Position numbers and translations under genes: made by a program. Below the pieces are notes generated by a model, which had not been told where the DNA came from, did not search any database, and was given only the letters and a program-made list of their open reading frames with translations. Shown piece after piece: positions 15,006-22,502 of a DNA stretch of 26,651 nt (the stretch's first letter is position 1; each line of letters opens with the position of its first letter). Source of the DNA: TMED26 sp042088965 (GTDB lineage: Bacteria > Pseudomonadota > Alphaproteobacteria > Thalassobaculales > Thalassobaculaceae); the NCBI GenBank assembly GCA_042088965.1, contig JBELLC010000033.1, positions 1 through 26,651 on the forward strand, in the 5' to 3' direction.

Positions 15006-16100
15006 TCAGCCATCCTCCAAGTGCAGCAGGCCGGCAGAGCCGATCAATATGACCACAACCGCAGGTGTCCAGGCAGCCAAAACGACGGGTAATTGCAGTG
15101 ACAGGCCAAGGGCATAAATGATGTCGGAAAGAAAATAGAAAAGAAAGGCAAACAGCAAGCAGACAGCTGTCCGCGCCACGCCGCCACCTTGGCGAAATAG
15201 CCGTAAGGAAAATACCGCCGCCATCAGGACCATTGCGCAAAGCAATAAAGGCGAGCTCATCAAGCGGTGCAGGTGGAGCTGATGACGGTTCGCTGAAAAG
15301 CCAGCTTTTTCAAGGGTGGCGATAAACCCTGGTAATTTCCAAAATCCGATTGACTGTGGGGAGACGAAGCTATCTTGTAAATTGTCTAACGTCAGATCCG
15401 TTTCAAAAAATATTTCTGCATGATTTGTGACTTTACCATTCGTCGCCGTGAGGCGCGCATCTTTTAGAACCCAATTGCCGGCGCTCAACGTGGCGCTGGC
15501 GGCGTCAATACGACCATCAAATTGATCTTCGTTGGTGAATAAATAGACCACAATCGGTTTGAATGTCGCGCTGCTTGGCTGCACCCCGCCCGCATGTAAC
15601 ACCGATATTTTATCACCAGCGCGTTCGCGAATCCAAAGACCATCATCGGCAATTGCCGTCAGCTTTGCACGGCGGCTTAAAACCTCTGCTTCGACAAACT
15701 CATATTTATCGCTCAAGACGGCAGAGATGGGGTTGAACAGGGTTGGTCGCAGTACCCCAACGATCAACGCCAAGGCCAACGCCGGCAGGAGGAATTGCCA
15801 CACCGAAACACCGGCCGCCCGCGCCACAACCAGCTCACCGGTTCGGGTAAGTTTTGTGAAGACCAACATCGCGCCAATCAAAAAAGCAAACGGCAGCATT
15901 GTTTCCATCATCGAAGGCAGTTTTAGAAAAGCCAGTTCAAGAACACGCCCGAAGGTGGCGCTCTCTTTATTGGCGCTGCGACGCAGCAGTTCAATCAAAT
16001 CAAGTGTGAACACCAGGGCAACGAGCCCGGCCATGGTCGTGGCGGTGGTGAGCGCAAAGATGCGTCCGAAATAATAGGTTAAGGTTGGCGATAAACGCAT
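15006..16100 (-). CDS. lptG: LPS export ABC transporter permease LptG
   Basis: This 364-aa member of the YjgP/YjgQ permease family has three N-terminal and three C-terminal transmembrane helices around a periplasmic beta-jellyroll domain. The sequence begins LSPTLTYYFGRIFALTTATTM. It contains a conserved LPFAFLIGAMLVFTKLTRTGELVVARAAGVSVWQ stretch (coupling helix to the LptB ATPase), and its C-terminus has LLFAFLFYFLSDIIYALGLS. With LptF and LptB it forms the inner-membrane motor that pulls LPS out of the membrane. lptB is not in the window. It starts 4 nt after the lptF stop and ends one base before lptD, so translation of all three is likely coupled. Confidence 0.94.
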   Translation of the reverse strand: MRLSPTLTYYFGRIFALTTATTMAGLVALVFTLDLIELLRRSANKESATFGRVLELAFLKLPSMMETMLPFAFLIGAMLVFTKLTRTGELVVARAAGVSVWQFLLPALALALIVGVLRPTLFNPISAVLSDKYEFVEAEVLSRRAKLTAIADDGLWIRERAGDKISVLHAGGVQPSSATFKPIVVYLFTNEDQFDGRIDAASATLSAGNWVLKDARLTATNGKVTNHAEIFFETDLTLDNLQDSFVSPQSIGFWKLPGFIATLEKAGFSANRHQLHLHRLMSSPLLLCAMVLMAAVFSLRLFRQGGGVARTAVCLLFAFLFYFLSDIIYALGLSLQLPVVLAAWTPAVVVILIGSAGLLHLEDG

Positions 16101-16104
16101 GGAA

Positions 16105-17220
16105 TTACGCCAGCCCCGTGGCGTGGGTGCGGGTGCGACGCCGAATGGCGGCGACGATCATCATAATGATGAGCGGTATGATGATGACCATGTAGAAAAG
16201 GACCTCCATGCCGGCTGTGCGCACAGCAAAGTAACGCGCGGCAAGAAAGGCCCCTTGAATGGCGCATGCACTTAAAATTGCGACGGTGACTCGCAATCCT
16301 TGTCCGCGTCTTGAAAATTCACCACCGAATAAGCTACCAAGGGCGACCAAAACAAGCGTAAGAGCCAGCAAGGGTGAGCTAAGCCGGCGATGGCCTTCGG
16401 CATGGTTTTCCATCAGTTGCCGGTTACGTTGCACGGTTTTTTCCGTCTCATCAGATTGGAATAACTCGGTGAGGAATAACTCGTTTTTGTCGCGGGATGT
16501 GCGTTGCGGCATGCCCGCCGTGGCGGTCAGGTCAATCGCATAGCGGTCAAAGTACAATAGGGTCAGACGGCCGGTATCTTTATTACGGGTTTGCCGATTG
16601 CCGTTTTCCATGACCACTTGCGGCCCTTTCGGGGTATTCAAAAGGGCGCCGCGTTCCGCAATGACAGTTGCCGTTTCACGGATGTCACGGGCATCATGAA
16701 CCAATATACCCCTTAATTTTCCAGCACTGCTGCGCTCGCGGACGAACAGGGTCACGTTCGGCGCAATATTGGTAAATACCCCCTCCCGCAGCAGGACGTT
16801 TGCATAATTGTGGCGGATCGAGAATTGCAGTTCTTTGAAGGCACGATAGCCGATGGGTTGCAAATAAAGGGTCATGGCGTAACAGGCCGCCACCGTGACC
16901 CCCGCACAGACCAATGCAGGGCGCGCCAGCCGCAAAGGGCTAACGCCAGCGGCTGAAATGATGATCAGCTCTCGGTCATTAATAAGCCGGTTGTAAACAT
17001 AAAGCACGGCTGTAAACACGGCGATGGGCAGAACCACAGCAAGCCAAGCTGGCATTAACAAGACGGTCAAATACAGAAAAGTACTGATGGGCAAGCCACG
17101 GTTAACAATCAGCTCAATGAATCTCAAGCTTTGCGTCAGCCAAATAATGGCCGTCAACGCGATGATAATGAAAACCATCGCTGTGAAGACTTGCCGCTGA
17201 AGATATCTGTTAATTCGCAT
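16105..17220 (-). CDS. lptF: LPS export ABC transporter permease LptF
   Basis: This 371-aa YjgP/YjgQ permease is the partner of LptG. It begins INRYLQRQVFTAMVFIIIALTAIIWLTQSLRFIELIVNRGLP. The typical helix 2-3 segment carries VLPIAVFTAVLYVYNRLINDRELIIISAAGVSPLRLARP. A periplasmic domain with VFTNIAPNVTLFVRER comes next, then three C-terminal helices after the SSPLLALTLVLVALGSLFGGEF block. It is the first gene of the envelope operon and is divergent from pepA across 246 nt, so its promoter must lie within 17221-17466. No strong ribosome site is seen before the ATG. The C-terminal tail ends in an Arg-rich stretch (RRRTRTHATGLA). Confidence 0.94.
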   Translation of the reverse strand: MRINRYLQRQVFTAMVFIIIALTAIIWLTQSLRFIELIVNRGLPISTFLYLTVLLMPAWLAVVLPIAVFTAVLYVYNRLINDRELIIISAAGVSPLRLARPALVCAGVTVAACYAMTLYLQPIGYRAFKELQFSIRHNYANVLLREGVFTNIAPNVTLFVRERSSAGKLRGILVHDARDIRETATVIAERGALLNTPKGPQVVMENGNRQTRNKDTGRLTLLYFDRYAIDLTATAGMPQRTSRDKNELFLTELFQSDETEKTVQRNRQLMENHAEGHRRLSSPLLALTLVLVALGSLFGGEFSRRGQGLRVTVAILSACAIQGAFLAARYFAVRTAGMEVLFYMVIIIPLIIMMIVAAIRRRTRTHATGLA

Positions 17221-17264
17221 TCACTGCCATGCGCGGCGATTTAACCCGCAAAGATGCTGACTGA

Positions 17265-17286
17265 CATATAAGACTTGTTTTATATG
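17265..17286. repeat. Palindromic element before lptF
   Basis: CATATAA (17265-17271) and TTATATG (17280-17286) form a perfect 7-bp inverted repeat with an 8-nt spacer, 45 nt upstream of the lptF ATG. This is where a promoter or operator would be expected. It could be a regulator site. The AT-rich TATAAAA read on the minus strand might also serve as a -10 region. Confidence 0.3.
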
Positions 17287-17293
17287 AATCCGG

Positions 17294-17328
17294 CTGGCGG
17301 AGCAATGAACGACTGTCATTCGCGCCAG
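17294..17328. repeat. Two-part inverted repeat in the lptF-pepA region
   Basis: CTGGCG (17294-17299) pairs with CGCCAG (17323-17328). Inside it, AATGA (17304-17308) pairs with TCATT (17316-17320). It is a possible operator or leader hairpin midway between the divergent genes. Confidence 0.25.
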
Positions 17329-17386
17329 AAGCGAATATATTCCGTACTTAAGTGCAGCGATTGTCGGTTATTTTATCGACGGGTGA

Positions 17387-17415
17387 TTGACAGATTTTGG
17401 TTGACCAGATACCGA
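17387..17415 (+). promoter_or_regulatory. Candidate promoter of pepA
   Basis: A consensus -35 TTGACA (17387-17392), a 17-nt spacer and TACCGA (17410-17415). The leader to the ATG at 17467 would be about 45 nt. The same layout (TTGACA, 17 nt, TACCGT) lies before cobQ. Confidence 0.42.
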
Positions 17416-17466
17416 ATCAGCAGCTGAAAATTCAAATGTACGTTAGTTATCGTTAGGATGCAGGTT

Positions 17467-18945
17467 ATGAAAATTATATTTCAAAAATTAACTTTGCCCA
17501 AAACCGGCGGTTTGGTTTTAGGGGTCATGGAGGGGTGCAAATTGTTGCCGCTTGGCCAAGAAATGGATGCGGCAGTTGATGGCCTGCTCACCCAAGCGAT
17601 GAAAGAGGCCCGGTTTGACGGCAAAGATCATGAGAGCCTGAAGGTCGCTACGCCCCGCGGTACGGTTTTGTTGTATGGCTTGGGCAGCGGTCAAGATATT
17701 GACGCCTTATGGGCGGAAAAAGCCGGCGGTAGCATTTTTGCGGTCTTGGCAAAGATAGGCCTGTCAAAAGTTAATGTGCTTTTTGAAATGCATGAAGGCG
17801 GTGAAGAAGGCTTGGCCGCACGCGCGGCACATATGGCGTTCGCCATGAACCTGCGTGCCTATCGCTTTGACAAATATAAAACGCAACTCAAAGACAGTGA
17901 TTTACCGAGCCTGCAACAGGTGGTTTTGCTGGTGGATAAAACGGCTGCCGCGCGCCGCGTCTATGCCGGATTACAAGCGGTTGCTGAAGGCGTATACTTA
18001 ACCCGTGATTTGGTGTCTGAGCCACCGAATGTCCTGTATCCTGAAAGCTACGCCAAACGCTGCGCCGCGCTGACTGAACTGGGTGTGAAGGTTGAGGTGC
18101 TGGGCGAAAAGGAGATGAAAAAGCTGGGCATGGGAGCCCTTCTGGGCGTGGGGCAAGGTTCTGTCCGGGAAAGTAAGATTGTCGTCATGCACTGGAACGG
18201 GGCGACCAATAGCCGGGCCAAACCGCTCGCCTTCATCGGTAAAGGGGTCACATTTGATACCGGCGGTATCTCCTTAAAGCCTGCGGGTGGCATGGAAGAT
18301 ATGAAATGGGATATGGGCGGCTCTGGGACCGTGGTTGGCCTGATGCATGCCTTGGCGGGGCGAAATGCCAAGGTCAATGTGATTGGTATTATTGGCTTGG
18401 TTGAAAACATGCCCGATGGCAATGCCCAGCGGCCGGGCGATGTGGTGACCTCGATGTCAGGTCAAACCATCGAGGTAATTAATACAGACGCCGAAGGCCG
18501 CCTGGTCCTCGCGGACGTGCTGCATTACACCGCGACAAAGTATAAGCCAGCATTCATGATTGATTTGGCAACCCTGACAGGCGCGATGATGGTCTCTTTG
18601 GGGCAGGTGAACTGTGGTTATTTCGCCAATGACGACGCATTGTCCGACAAAATTGCGGCAGCAGGTAAGGCCACAGGCGAGGGGGTTTGGCGGATGCCCC
18701 TTGGTGCCGAGTATAACAAACAATTAGACAGTGATATTGCTGATATGAAGAATGTCGGCCCGCGCTGGGGCGGGGCCATTACAGCGGCCTGCTTCCTGGA
18801 GCGGTTTGTCGGTGAAACACCGTGGGCGCATATGGACATCGCCGGCATGGCATGGGCCTCTAAAGACAGCCCCACCGTGCCAAAAGGCGGCACGGGTTGG
18901 GGTGTTCGTTTGCTTAACCGCTTGGTTGAGGATAATTACGAATAA
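17467..18945 (+). CDS. pepA: Leucyl aminopeptidase (M17 family)
   Basis: This is a 492-aa cytosolic dizinc aminopeptidase that removes N-terminal residues from peptides; in E. coli the protein also binds DNA. The catalytic domain shows IGKGVTFDTGGISLKP with metal/active-site Lys259 and Asp264. The M17 signature NTDAEGRL is at residues 339-346 (Asp341 and Glu343 as metal ligands), followed by LADVLHY. The N-terminal alpha/beta domain is divergent, as is usual. I chose the ATG at 17467, which has TAGGA 8 nt upstream; an in-frame ATG at 17458 overlaps that site. It ends one base before gap 3. The divergent arrangement with lptF is common in Alphaproteobacteria. Confidence 0.95.
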   Translation: MKIIFQKLTLPKTGGLVLGVMEGCKLLPLGQEMDAAVDGLLTQAMKEARFDGKDHESLKVATPRGTVLLYGLGSGQDIDALWAEKAGGSIFAVLAKIGLSKVNVLFEMHEGGEEGLAARAAHMAFAMNLRAYRFDKYKTQLKDSDLPSLQQVVLLVDKTAAARRVYAGLQAVAEGVYLTRDLVSEPPNVLYPESYAKRCAALTELGVKVEVLGEKEMKKLGMGALLGVGQGSVRESKIVVMHWNGATNSRAKPLAFIGKGVTFDTGGISLKPAGGMEDMKWDMGGSGTVVGLMHALAGRNAKVNVIGIIGLVENMPDGNAQRPGDVVTSMSGQTIEVINTDAEGRLVLADVLHYTATKYKPAFMIDLATLTGAMMVSLGQVNCGYFANDDALSDKIAAAGKATGEGVWRMPLGAEYNKQLDSDIADMKNVGPRWGGAITAACFLERFVGETPWAHMDIAGMAWASKDSPTVPKGGTGWGVRLLNRLVEDNYE

Positions 18946-18946
18946 G

Positions 18947-19046
18947 NNNNNNNNNNNNNNNNNNNNNNNNNNNNNNNNNNNNNNNNNNNNNNNNNNNNNN
19001 NNNNNNNNNNNNNNNNNNNNNNNNNNNNNNNNNNNNNNNNNNNNNN
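18947..19046. other. Assembly gap 3 (100 N), hides the end of the MttB-like gene
   Basis: A run of exactly 100 N with no shared sequence at its edges. The MttB-family gene enters from the right without its C-terminal part of about 60-65 residues (family knowledge). The real gap is therefore probably around 200 nt or more. Confidence 0.9.
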
Positions 19047-20398
19047 TGATAGAAGGCATTTTCATAGCGCTCCATCGTATGGCTGGCACCAAAGAAATGC
19101 CCGCCAGGCCCCACCTCCCGCATCGCCTCTATCCCCAATTCAGCCTCATTGATGGTCACAGGTTCAAGGAACTGCACCATCATTTGGATCATTTCAGCAT
19201 CAAGGATCATTTTTTCAAAAGATGCTGACAGACCACCTTCGAGCCATCCCAAACCATGCTTGATTAAATGGCAATGTGTCAGGAAACACGGCCAGAGCGA
19301 CATCATCGATTCGTAGACCGATTGCGCATCTGGCGCGTTTGAGGCGTTCACATTTGAGGATCGATACGGCACCTTATAACGTCGTGCCAATTGCCCGCCG
19401 ATCAAAACAGCTTTGGCATATTCTGGTGTTCCGAAGGCTGGCGCACCCGTTTTCATATCGACATTGGAGGTGAACCCCCCATAGATGACGGGCGCGCCAG
19501 GGCGGACAATTTGTGACAGCGTGAAGCCTGCCAGCGCTTCGGCGTTTTGCTGGGCGATCGCCCCTGCGAGGCTGACCGGTGCCATCGCCCCTGCCAGTGT
19601 AAACGGCGTAAAGCAGACTGCTTGTCCAGCGCGGGCCATCTCAATCACGCCTTTCAACATCGGCACATCGTACTGCAATGGAGAGTTCGCGTTCACAATT
19701 GACACCATTGAGGCTTGTTGGACGAATTGGTCATGATCCACACCGCGCACAATTCGTGTCATTTCAATCACGTCTAAAATCCGCTGACGGCCCAAGGAAT
19801 AGCCGAATAAGGGGCCATCACCCAGAATGGCAGCGGCTCTAATCGCCTCAAGGTGCCGGATATCGGCAGGAATATCTGTCGGCTCAACAGGGTGCCCACA
19901 AATCAATTGGCAGACATTCAATTGTTGGGACAAACGTAACAAATTTTGGAAATCAGCAAAATTGCCTGCACGCCTGCCATGATCCAAATCTGTTGCATGC
20001 GGTGGGCTGCCAACGGCGGCAATATTGATATAGTTATCCCCTAAAATCAGCGAGCGTGCCGGGTTACGTGCGTGCAATTTAAAAATCGCTGGAATGGTTT
20101 TGATCCGTTCCTCGACCATTGCCGGATCAAAGCGCACGCGGGGGCCATCATTTTCAACTTCTGCGCCTGCCTGACGCAGCATATCGCGGGATTCGGGCAG
20201 CAGAAAGTTAATACCGATTTCCTGTAATATCTTCAGCGATGCCTGGTGAATCGCCTCCAATTCGTCATCGGAAATGATGTTGAACGGGGCATAGGGGGAG
20301 CGGTATTGACCGCGCGGAATCTGGATCAGTTCGGCGGATCGACGAGCGTTCCGTTGGCCCGTGCGTGAACCACGTTTTGATGCTGCGGGATTTGCCAT
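19047..20398 (-). CDS. MttB-family (trimethylamine methyltransferase-like) protein, 3' end missing
   Basis: 450 residues are visible of a protein of the MttB family (PF06253). Family members transfer a methyl group from a methylamine or betaine to a corrinoid protein. Visible features are a basic N-terminus, the start of the domain at SDDELEAIHQASLKILQEIGINF, then SPPHATDLDHGRRAG, IYGGFTSNVDMKTGAPAFGTPEYAKA and, near the cut end, GGHFFGASHTMERYENAFY. No in-frame amber codon is present in the visible part, so it is a non-pyrrolysine member, like the glycine-betaine type. The C-terminus falls in gap 3. The start at 20398 is preceded by GAGAG (6-nt spacer). No corrinoid-protein or activator gene is adjacent. 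The methyl donor is unknown. Confidence 0.85.
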
Positions 20399-20462
20399 GC
20401 GCTGCTCTCACGTTATTGTTTTCAGGAAAGCATATCTGCCTTATCCAGCGCGGCTAATGTCA

Positions 20463-20495
20463 CAACGTCGCTGAAATATCGCAGAGGCGACGTTG
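20463..20495. repeat. 9-bp inverted repeat between the divergent mttB-like and thioesterase genes
   Basis: CAACGTCGC (20463-20471) and GCGACGTTG (20487-20495) are perfect reverse complements with a 15-nt loop. The loop holds an alternative TCGC/GCGA pairing. No T-tract follows on either strand, which argues against a terminator and for an operator or a leader structure. Confidence 0.4.
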
Positions 20496-20497
20496 CC

Positions 20498-20514
20498 TTA
20501 GGGCGATTAGGGCG
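20498..20514. repeat. Tandem TTAGGGCG repeat
   Basis: TTAGGGCG occurs at 20498-20505 and again at 20507-20514, a 9-nt period, directly beside the inverted repeat at 20463-20495. Short direct repeats of this type can be regulator binding sites. There are only two copies. Confidence 0.35.
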
Positions 20515-20598
20515 CTACCGGCATTGACGTTTTTCAGGCTAAGCCGTGGAGTCGGTAACCGATTAATGCTACGGACAACTTTTTTATGGGGACGCAGC

Positions 20599-21087
20599 AT
20601 GTCATCTGATCGCATACGGAGCTACTCTTGGGACGATCCTCAGCCGTCGATAGATGCGGCTCACGGTTTAAGTGGTTTAGCGTTCTTGCGGGCGATCATT
20701 GCAGGTGATCTGCCGCATCCGCCGATGGGACACACGCTTGGTTTTGAAATGATTGAGGCGGACGAAGGTCGGGTTGCCTTCGCGGGCGAACCGGCTGAGT
20801 TTCTGCTGAACCCCATGGGTGCCATTCATGGAGGTTATTTTGGTGTGTTGCTGGATTCTGCAATGAGCTGCGCGGTTGGTACTTTGCTGGCTGCTGGCCA
20901 GGGTTATACAACACTTGAGTACAAAGTGAACCTGGTGCGCGGCATGACACCGGCAACCGGGCAGGTGCGGGCCGAGGGCTGGGTCGTGCACGCAGGTCGC
21001 AGGACGGCCACTGCCGAGGGGCGCATGACGGATGTTGAAGGCCGCATTTTAGGGCATGGCAGCACCACCTGTGTCATCCTGAGTTAA
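20599..21087 (+). CDS. PaaI-family hotdog-fold thioesterase
   Basis: This 162-aa protein has a single hotdog domain of the PaaI group, which hydrolyses acyl- or aryl-CoA thioesters in the cytosol. The active-site block is NPMGAIHGGYFGVLLDSAMSCAV: Asn71, His77-Gly78-Gly79 and Asp86 match the N-G-HGG-D pattern. The later part has TTLEYKVNLVRGMTP and TATAEGRM, typical of the central strand and C-terminal half. I chose the ATG at 20599 (GGGGA, 6-nt spacer). The frame is open 75 nt further upstream, but that part lacks a ribosome site and family similarity. It is convergent with the serine hydrolase gene (21-nt spacer). The substrate is unknown. Confidence 0.88.
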   Translation: MSSDRIRSYSWDDPQPSIDAAHGLSGLAFLRAIIAGDLPHPPMGHTLGFEMIEADEGRVAFAGEPAEFLLNPMGAIHGGYFGVLLDSAMSCAVGTLLAAGQGYTTLEYKVNLVRGMTPATGQVRAEGWVVHAGRRTATAEGRMTDVEGRILGHGSTTCVILS

Positions 21088-21108
21088 GCAGCTGGCCGCG
21101 CCCTTGTC

Positions 21109-22296
21109 TCAATCGTCAAGAGCTTGATAAACGGCGACTCGCATATCGTCTGCTAAGGGGATTTGCGAGCCAAGGTATTGGCTCATAACCACCCCAATCA
21201 TGTCTTCGGCAGGATCAATCCAAAAATAGGTTGAGGCTGCCCCCGCCCAGCCGCGTTCACCAACGCTGGTCAAAGACAGGGCACGGCCGGTGTCGAGCAT
21301 CACCCGGCCTGCCAAGCTAAATCCATAGCCGGGCAATGCTGCTGGACCGATTCGCAACGGCTGCTGCGATTCTGGCACTCGATTGGTCCACATCATCTTA
21401 TGGGCGGTGCGCGACAATAACCGCTCACCTGTGGCTGTTTTGCCGCTGGCCAAGAACTTTGCGATTTTCATATAGTCCGAAACGGTTGAAAACAGTCCAT
21501 AGCCACCACGCCAAAAACTGTCGCTGTCGGCGGGGTATTGAACAACAACGTCCTGCGCAGGGGTCAGCTTTTGAGGCTGACCGTCGAATTCCATAATTTT
21601 TTCTAAATCGCCGATACCAAACATGTCCATGAGGCGGCCCCGCGCCGCTTCTGGCACCGAAAAGGCCGTATCAACCAAGCCAAGGGGGCGTAAAATTTCA
21701 CGTTCTAAAATAGCCGCTAAGGTCTCGCCGCTGACCACTTCAATCACCCGCGCCAAGACATCGGTTGAAACGCTATACCGCCAAGCGCTTCCGGGATCAA
21801 AAGCTAACGGTTGGGCCGCAATCAAGGCCACCATATCGGCCAATGAATGCTGTGCAGAGAACATATTAGCTTGCGCATAAAGCTGACCGGCGGGGCATTC
21901 TGGCAAAAAGCTATAGGACAGACCAGCGCGATGGGTTAGCAAATGCTCAATCAAAATAGGGCCAGCGGCAGCGCGTCGACTGCCGTCATCAGCAATCACC
22001 TCAGGCCGTGCAAAGTCTGGAAGGAAGGCAGCAACTTGATCATAAAGCCGCAGCATACCGCGTTCTAAGAGTATCAGCGCTAAGGCTGAAATCAGCGGTT
22101 TGGTCATCGAATAAATACGATAAATAGGCTCATCTGCCATCGGTTTTTGAGTCAGGGCATTCGACCAGCCAGCGCGACCTTCCAACCAAGTGTCACCACC
22201 TTTGTCAACGCGCCACTGAATGCCACTGAAGGCTTGACGGTCAATGAAAGATTGAGCGCGGGCGTGGACCCGGGCTTCTCGCTGCTTATCGGTCAT
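21109..22296 (-). CDS. Serine hydrolase, class C beta-lactamase / EstB-like family
   Basis: This is a 395-aa member of the beta-lactamase-related (PF00144) family. The catalytic SxxK is SMTK at residues 63-66, after IYRIY. The second motif appears as WRYSVSTDVLARVIE, where the tyrosine of YxN is kept but Asn is Val, as in many esterases of this group. A C-terminal GYGFSLAGRV and an ERGWAGAASTYFWIDP segment correspond to the third-motif region (often KTG, W/HxG in esterases). No signal peptide is seen, so a cytosolic esterase or peptidase is more likely than a beta-lactamase. The ATG at 22296 has AGGGGA 6 nt upstream; another in-frame ATG at 22302 directly abuts it. It is divergent from cobQ. 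Confidence 0.9.
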   Translation of the reverse strand: MTDKQREARVHARAQSFIDRQAFSGIQWRVDKGGDTWLEGRAGWSNALTQKPMADEPIYRIYSMTKPLISALALILLERGMLRLYDQVAAFLPDFARPEVIADDGSRRAAAGPILIEHLLTHRAGLSYSFLPECPAGQLYAQANMFSAQHSLADMVALIAAQPLAFDPGSAWRYSVSTDVLARVIEVVSGETLAAILEREILRPLGLVDTAFSVPEAARGRLMDMFGIGDLEKIMEFDGQPQKLTPAQDVVVQYPADSDSFWRGGYGLFSTVSDYMKIAKFLASGKTATGERLLSRTAHKMMWTNRVPESQQPLRIGPAALPGYGFSLAGRVMLDTGRALSLTSVGERGWAGAASTYFWIDPAEDMIGVVMSQYLGSQIPLADDMRVAVYQALDD

Positions 22297-22442
22297 GAAC
22301 ATTCCCCTGATGGATCATCGGTGGCAGATTTTAGGTGCCGCTTTTATTGATGGTGGAATTGTTAGACGTTCACAGCGAAAGATCAATCATTCTTGGCTCA
22401 GCCGTTAGCGTGAAATACCCTCTACGGATGTCGCTCTGATGG

Positions 22443-22471
22443 TTGACAGCTTCTGGCCGCGCTCCTACCGT
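22443..22471 (+). promoter_or_regulatory. Candidate promoter of cobQ
   Basis: TTGACA (22443-22448), a 17-nt spacer and TACCGT (22466-22471). The predicted leader is only about 25 nt. No cobalamin-riboswitch elements fit into it or into the rest of 22303-22502. Confidence 0.45.
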
Positions 22472-22502
22472 CACCGCCGAGTTGGCTCAAAAGGGATCGC
22501 AT

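Noticed and set aside
18914..19046. Extension of the MttB-like protein through the N run into sequence antisense to pepA
   Set aside because: The codons after the gap are the complement of the pepA end. The frame across N is an artefact of an arbitrary gap length.
19047..20398. Pyrrolysine (amber) use in the MttB-like gene
   Set aside because: No in-frame TAG occurs in the visible coding sequence.
22303..22502. Possible cobalamin riboswitch before cobQ
   Set aside because: The region has GGTGCC, but I could not find the other conserved blocks (GGGAA, GCCACTG, the CCGCAACTGT-type B12 box) or the usual length. The predicted leader is only about 25 nt.
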